Source of the DNA: Pogonophryne albipinna
Taxonomy: Eukaryota > Chordata > Actinopteri > Perciformes > Artedidraconidae
Assembly: GCA_028583405.1 (NCBI GenBank)
Contig: CM053248.1
Location: forward strand, 26,090,543-26,154,542
Direction: 5' to 3'
Length of the DNA: 64,000 bases
Made by a program: the position numbers and the translations under genes. The first letter of the stretch is position 1; the number at the start of each line of letters is the position of its first letter. The notes below the pieces were generated by a model. The model searched no databases. It had not been told where the DNA came from and saw nothing but the letters and a program-made list of their open reading frames with translations. Below, piece by piece: positions 63,798 through 64,000 of the stretch.

Positions 63798-64000
63798 ATG
63801 GCTAGGCAGCAGCTATCTGTGGAGGAGAGAAGGAGAAGAAACAGGGAATATCAAAAAAGGCGGAGAGAGAAAATACACAGTGAGGCAGAGTTAAAGGAGG
63901 AATACCTCAGAACGGAAACACAAAGATGGAAGAAGAGAGTGGAGGAAGGGAAGCTAAAAACGGTCAATGACATGAATGAAAGGGAAAAGAGAAGTCAGAG
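63798..64000 (+). CDS. unidentified basic, coiled-coil-like protein, partial
   Basis: An open frame runs from ATG at 63798 off the window end, with at least 67 codons. A splice-acceptor-like TATGTATTTTAG lies just upstream, so this could be an internal or second exon. The protein is extremely rich in Arg, Lys and Glu (EERRRRNREYQKRRREK, then EEYLRTETQRWKKR and DMNEREKRS), which predicts a charged helix. Similar Arg/Glu-rich N-termini with EEYL..E..RW are found in uncharacterised multi-copy fish proteins, but I cannot assign a function. It is the only uninterrupted non-LTR candidate CDS in the right-hand part. Confidence 0.45.
   Translation, partial: MARQQLSVEERRRRNREYQKRRREKIHSEAELKEEYLRTETQRWKKRVEEGKLKTVNDMNEREKRSQ

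Overview
The window is vertebrate nuclear DNA, most likely from a teleost fish. The mix of repeats supports this: a Sushi-type Ty3/gypsy chromovirus, RTE-like and L2-like LINEs, many hAT, Harbinger-like and Tc1-like DNA transposons, very long (CA)n/(TG)n microsatellites, and a vertebrate-type tRNA-Arg(CCT) array. I found no intact, recognisable single-copy host gene. The sequence reads as repeat-rich intergenic or intronic DNA.

Left part (1-10318). A TAA-flanked MITE (1281-1772) probably sits in an older element. A Harbinger-like element (2630-6156) carries a decayed two-exon MADF gene, and a TTAA-flanked THAP-bearing element (3427-5063) is nested inside it. LINE 3' ends follow. Between 8506 and 17218 an old RTE-like LINE is split by hAT element A (10319-16399, perfect 8-bp target duplication). 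Element A is itself split by hAT element B (11184-15918, 7/8 target duplication), which still carries a broken ZMYM1-like hAT transposase.

Middle (17219-38877). Mostly unassigned DNA with long CA/TG microsatellites, a 149-bp tandem repeat, a 3.6-kb element with long inverted termini (23340-26950) that contains an L2 LINE tail, a Charlie-like hAT MITE (27863-28549), and pyrimidine-rich tracts.

38878-47378. A two-block tandem array holds seven full-length tRNA-Arg(CCT)-like copies. Each block begins with an inverted tRNA duplication: a perfect 106-bp palindrome in one block and a collapsed version in the other. A Tc1-like relic with a telomere-like hairpin follows. Next, on the minus strand, is a multi-exon gene remnant with a C-C-H-H zinc-fold signature. 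Its exon phases agree once a 1-nt deletion is allowed, and a hAT element sits in one of its introns.

48128-53681. A structurally complete, apparently very young Sushi-like chromovirus: identical-length 591-bp LTRs with two differences, a GGACC target duplication, open gag and pol frames, a CCCAAAC -1 frameshift site followed by a potential pseudoknot, and a self-priming binding site complementary to the predicted transcript 5' end.

Right end (53687-64000). Foldback structures (53877-54640 and 59341-61190), a second three-layer nest (54838-57946, 55119-57198, 55883-57056), copies of a CAGTGGCGGCTCC-type element, and an unidentified basic, coiled-coil-like reading frame that runs off the window end.
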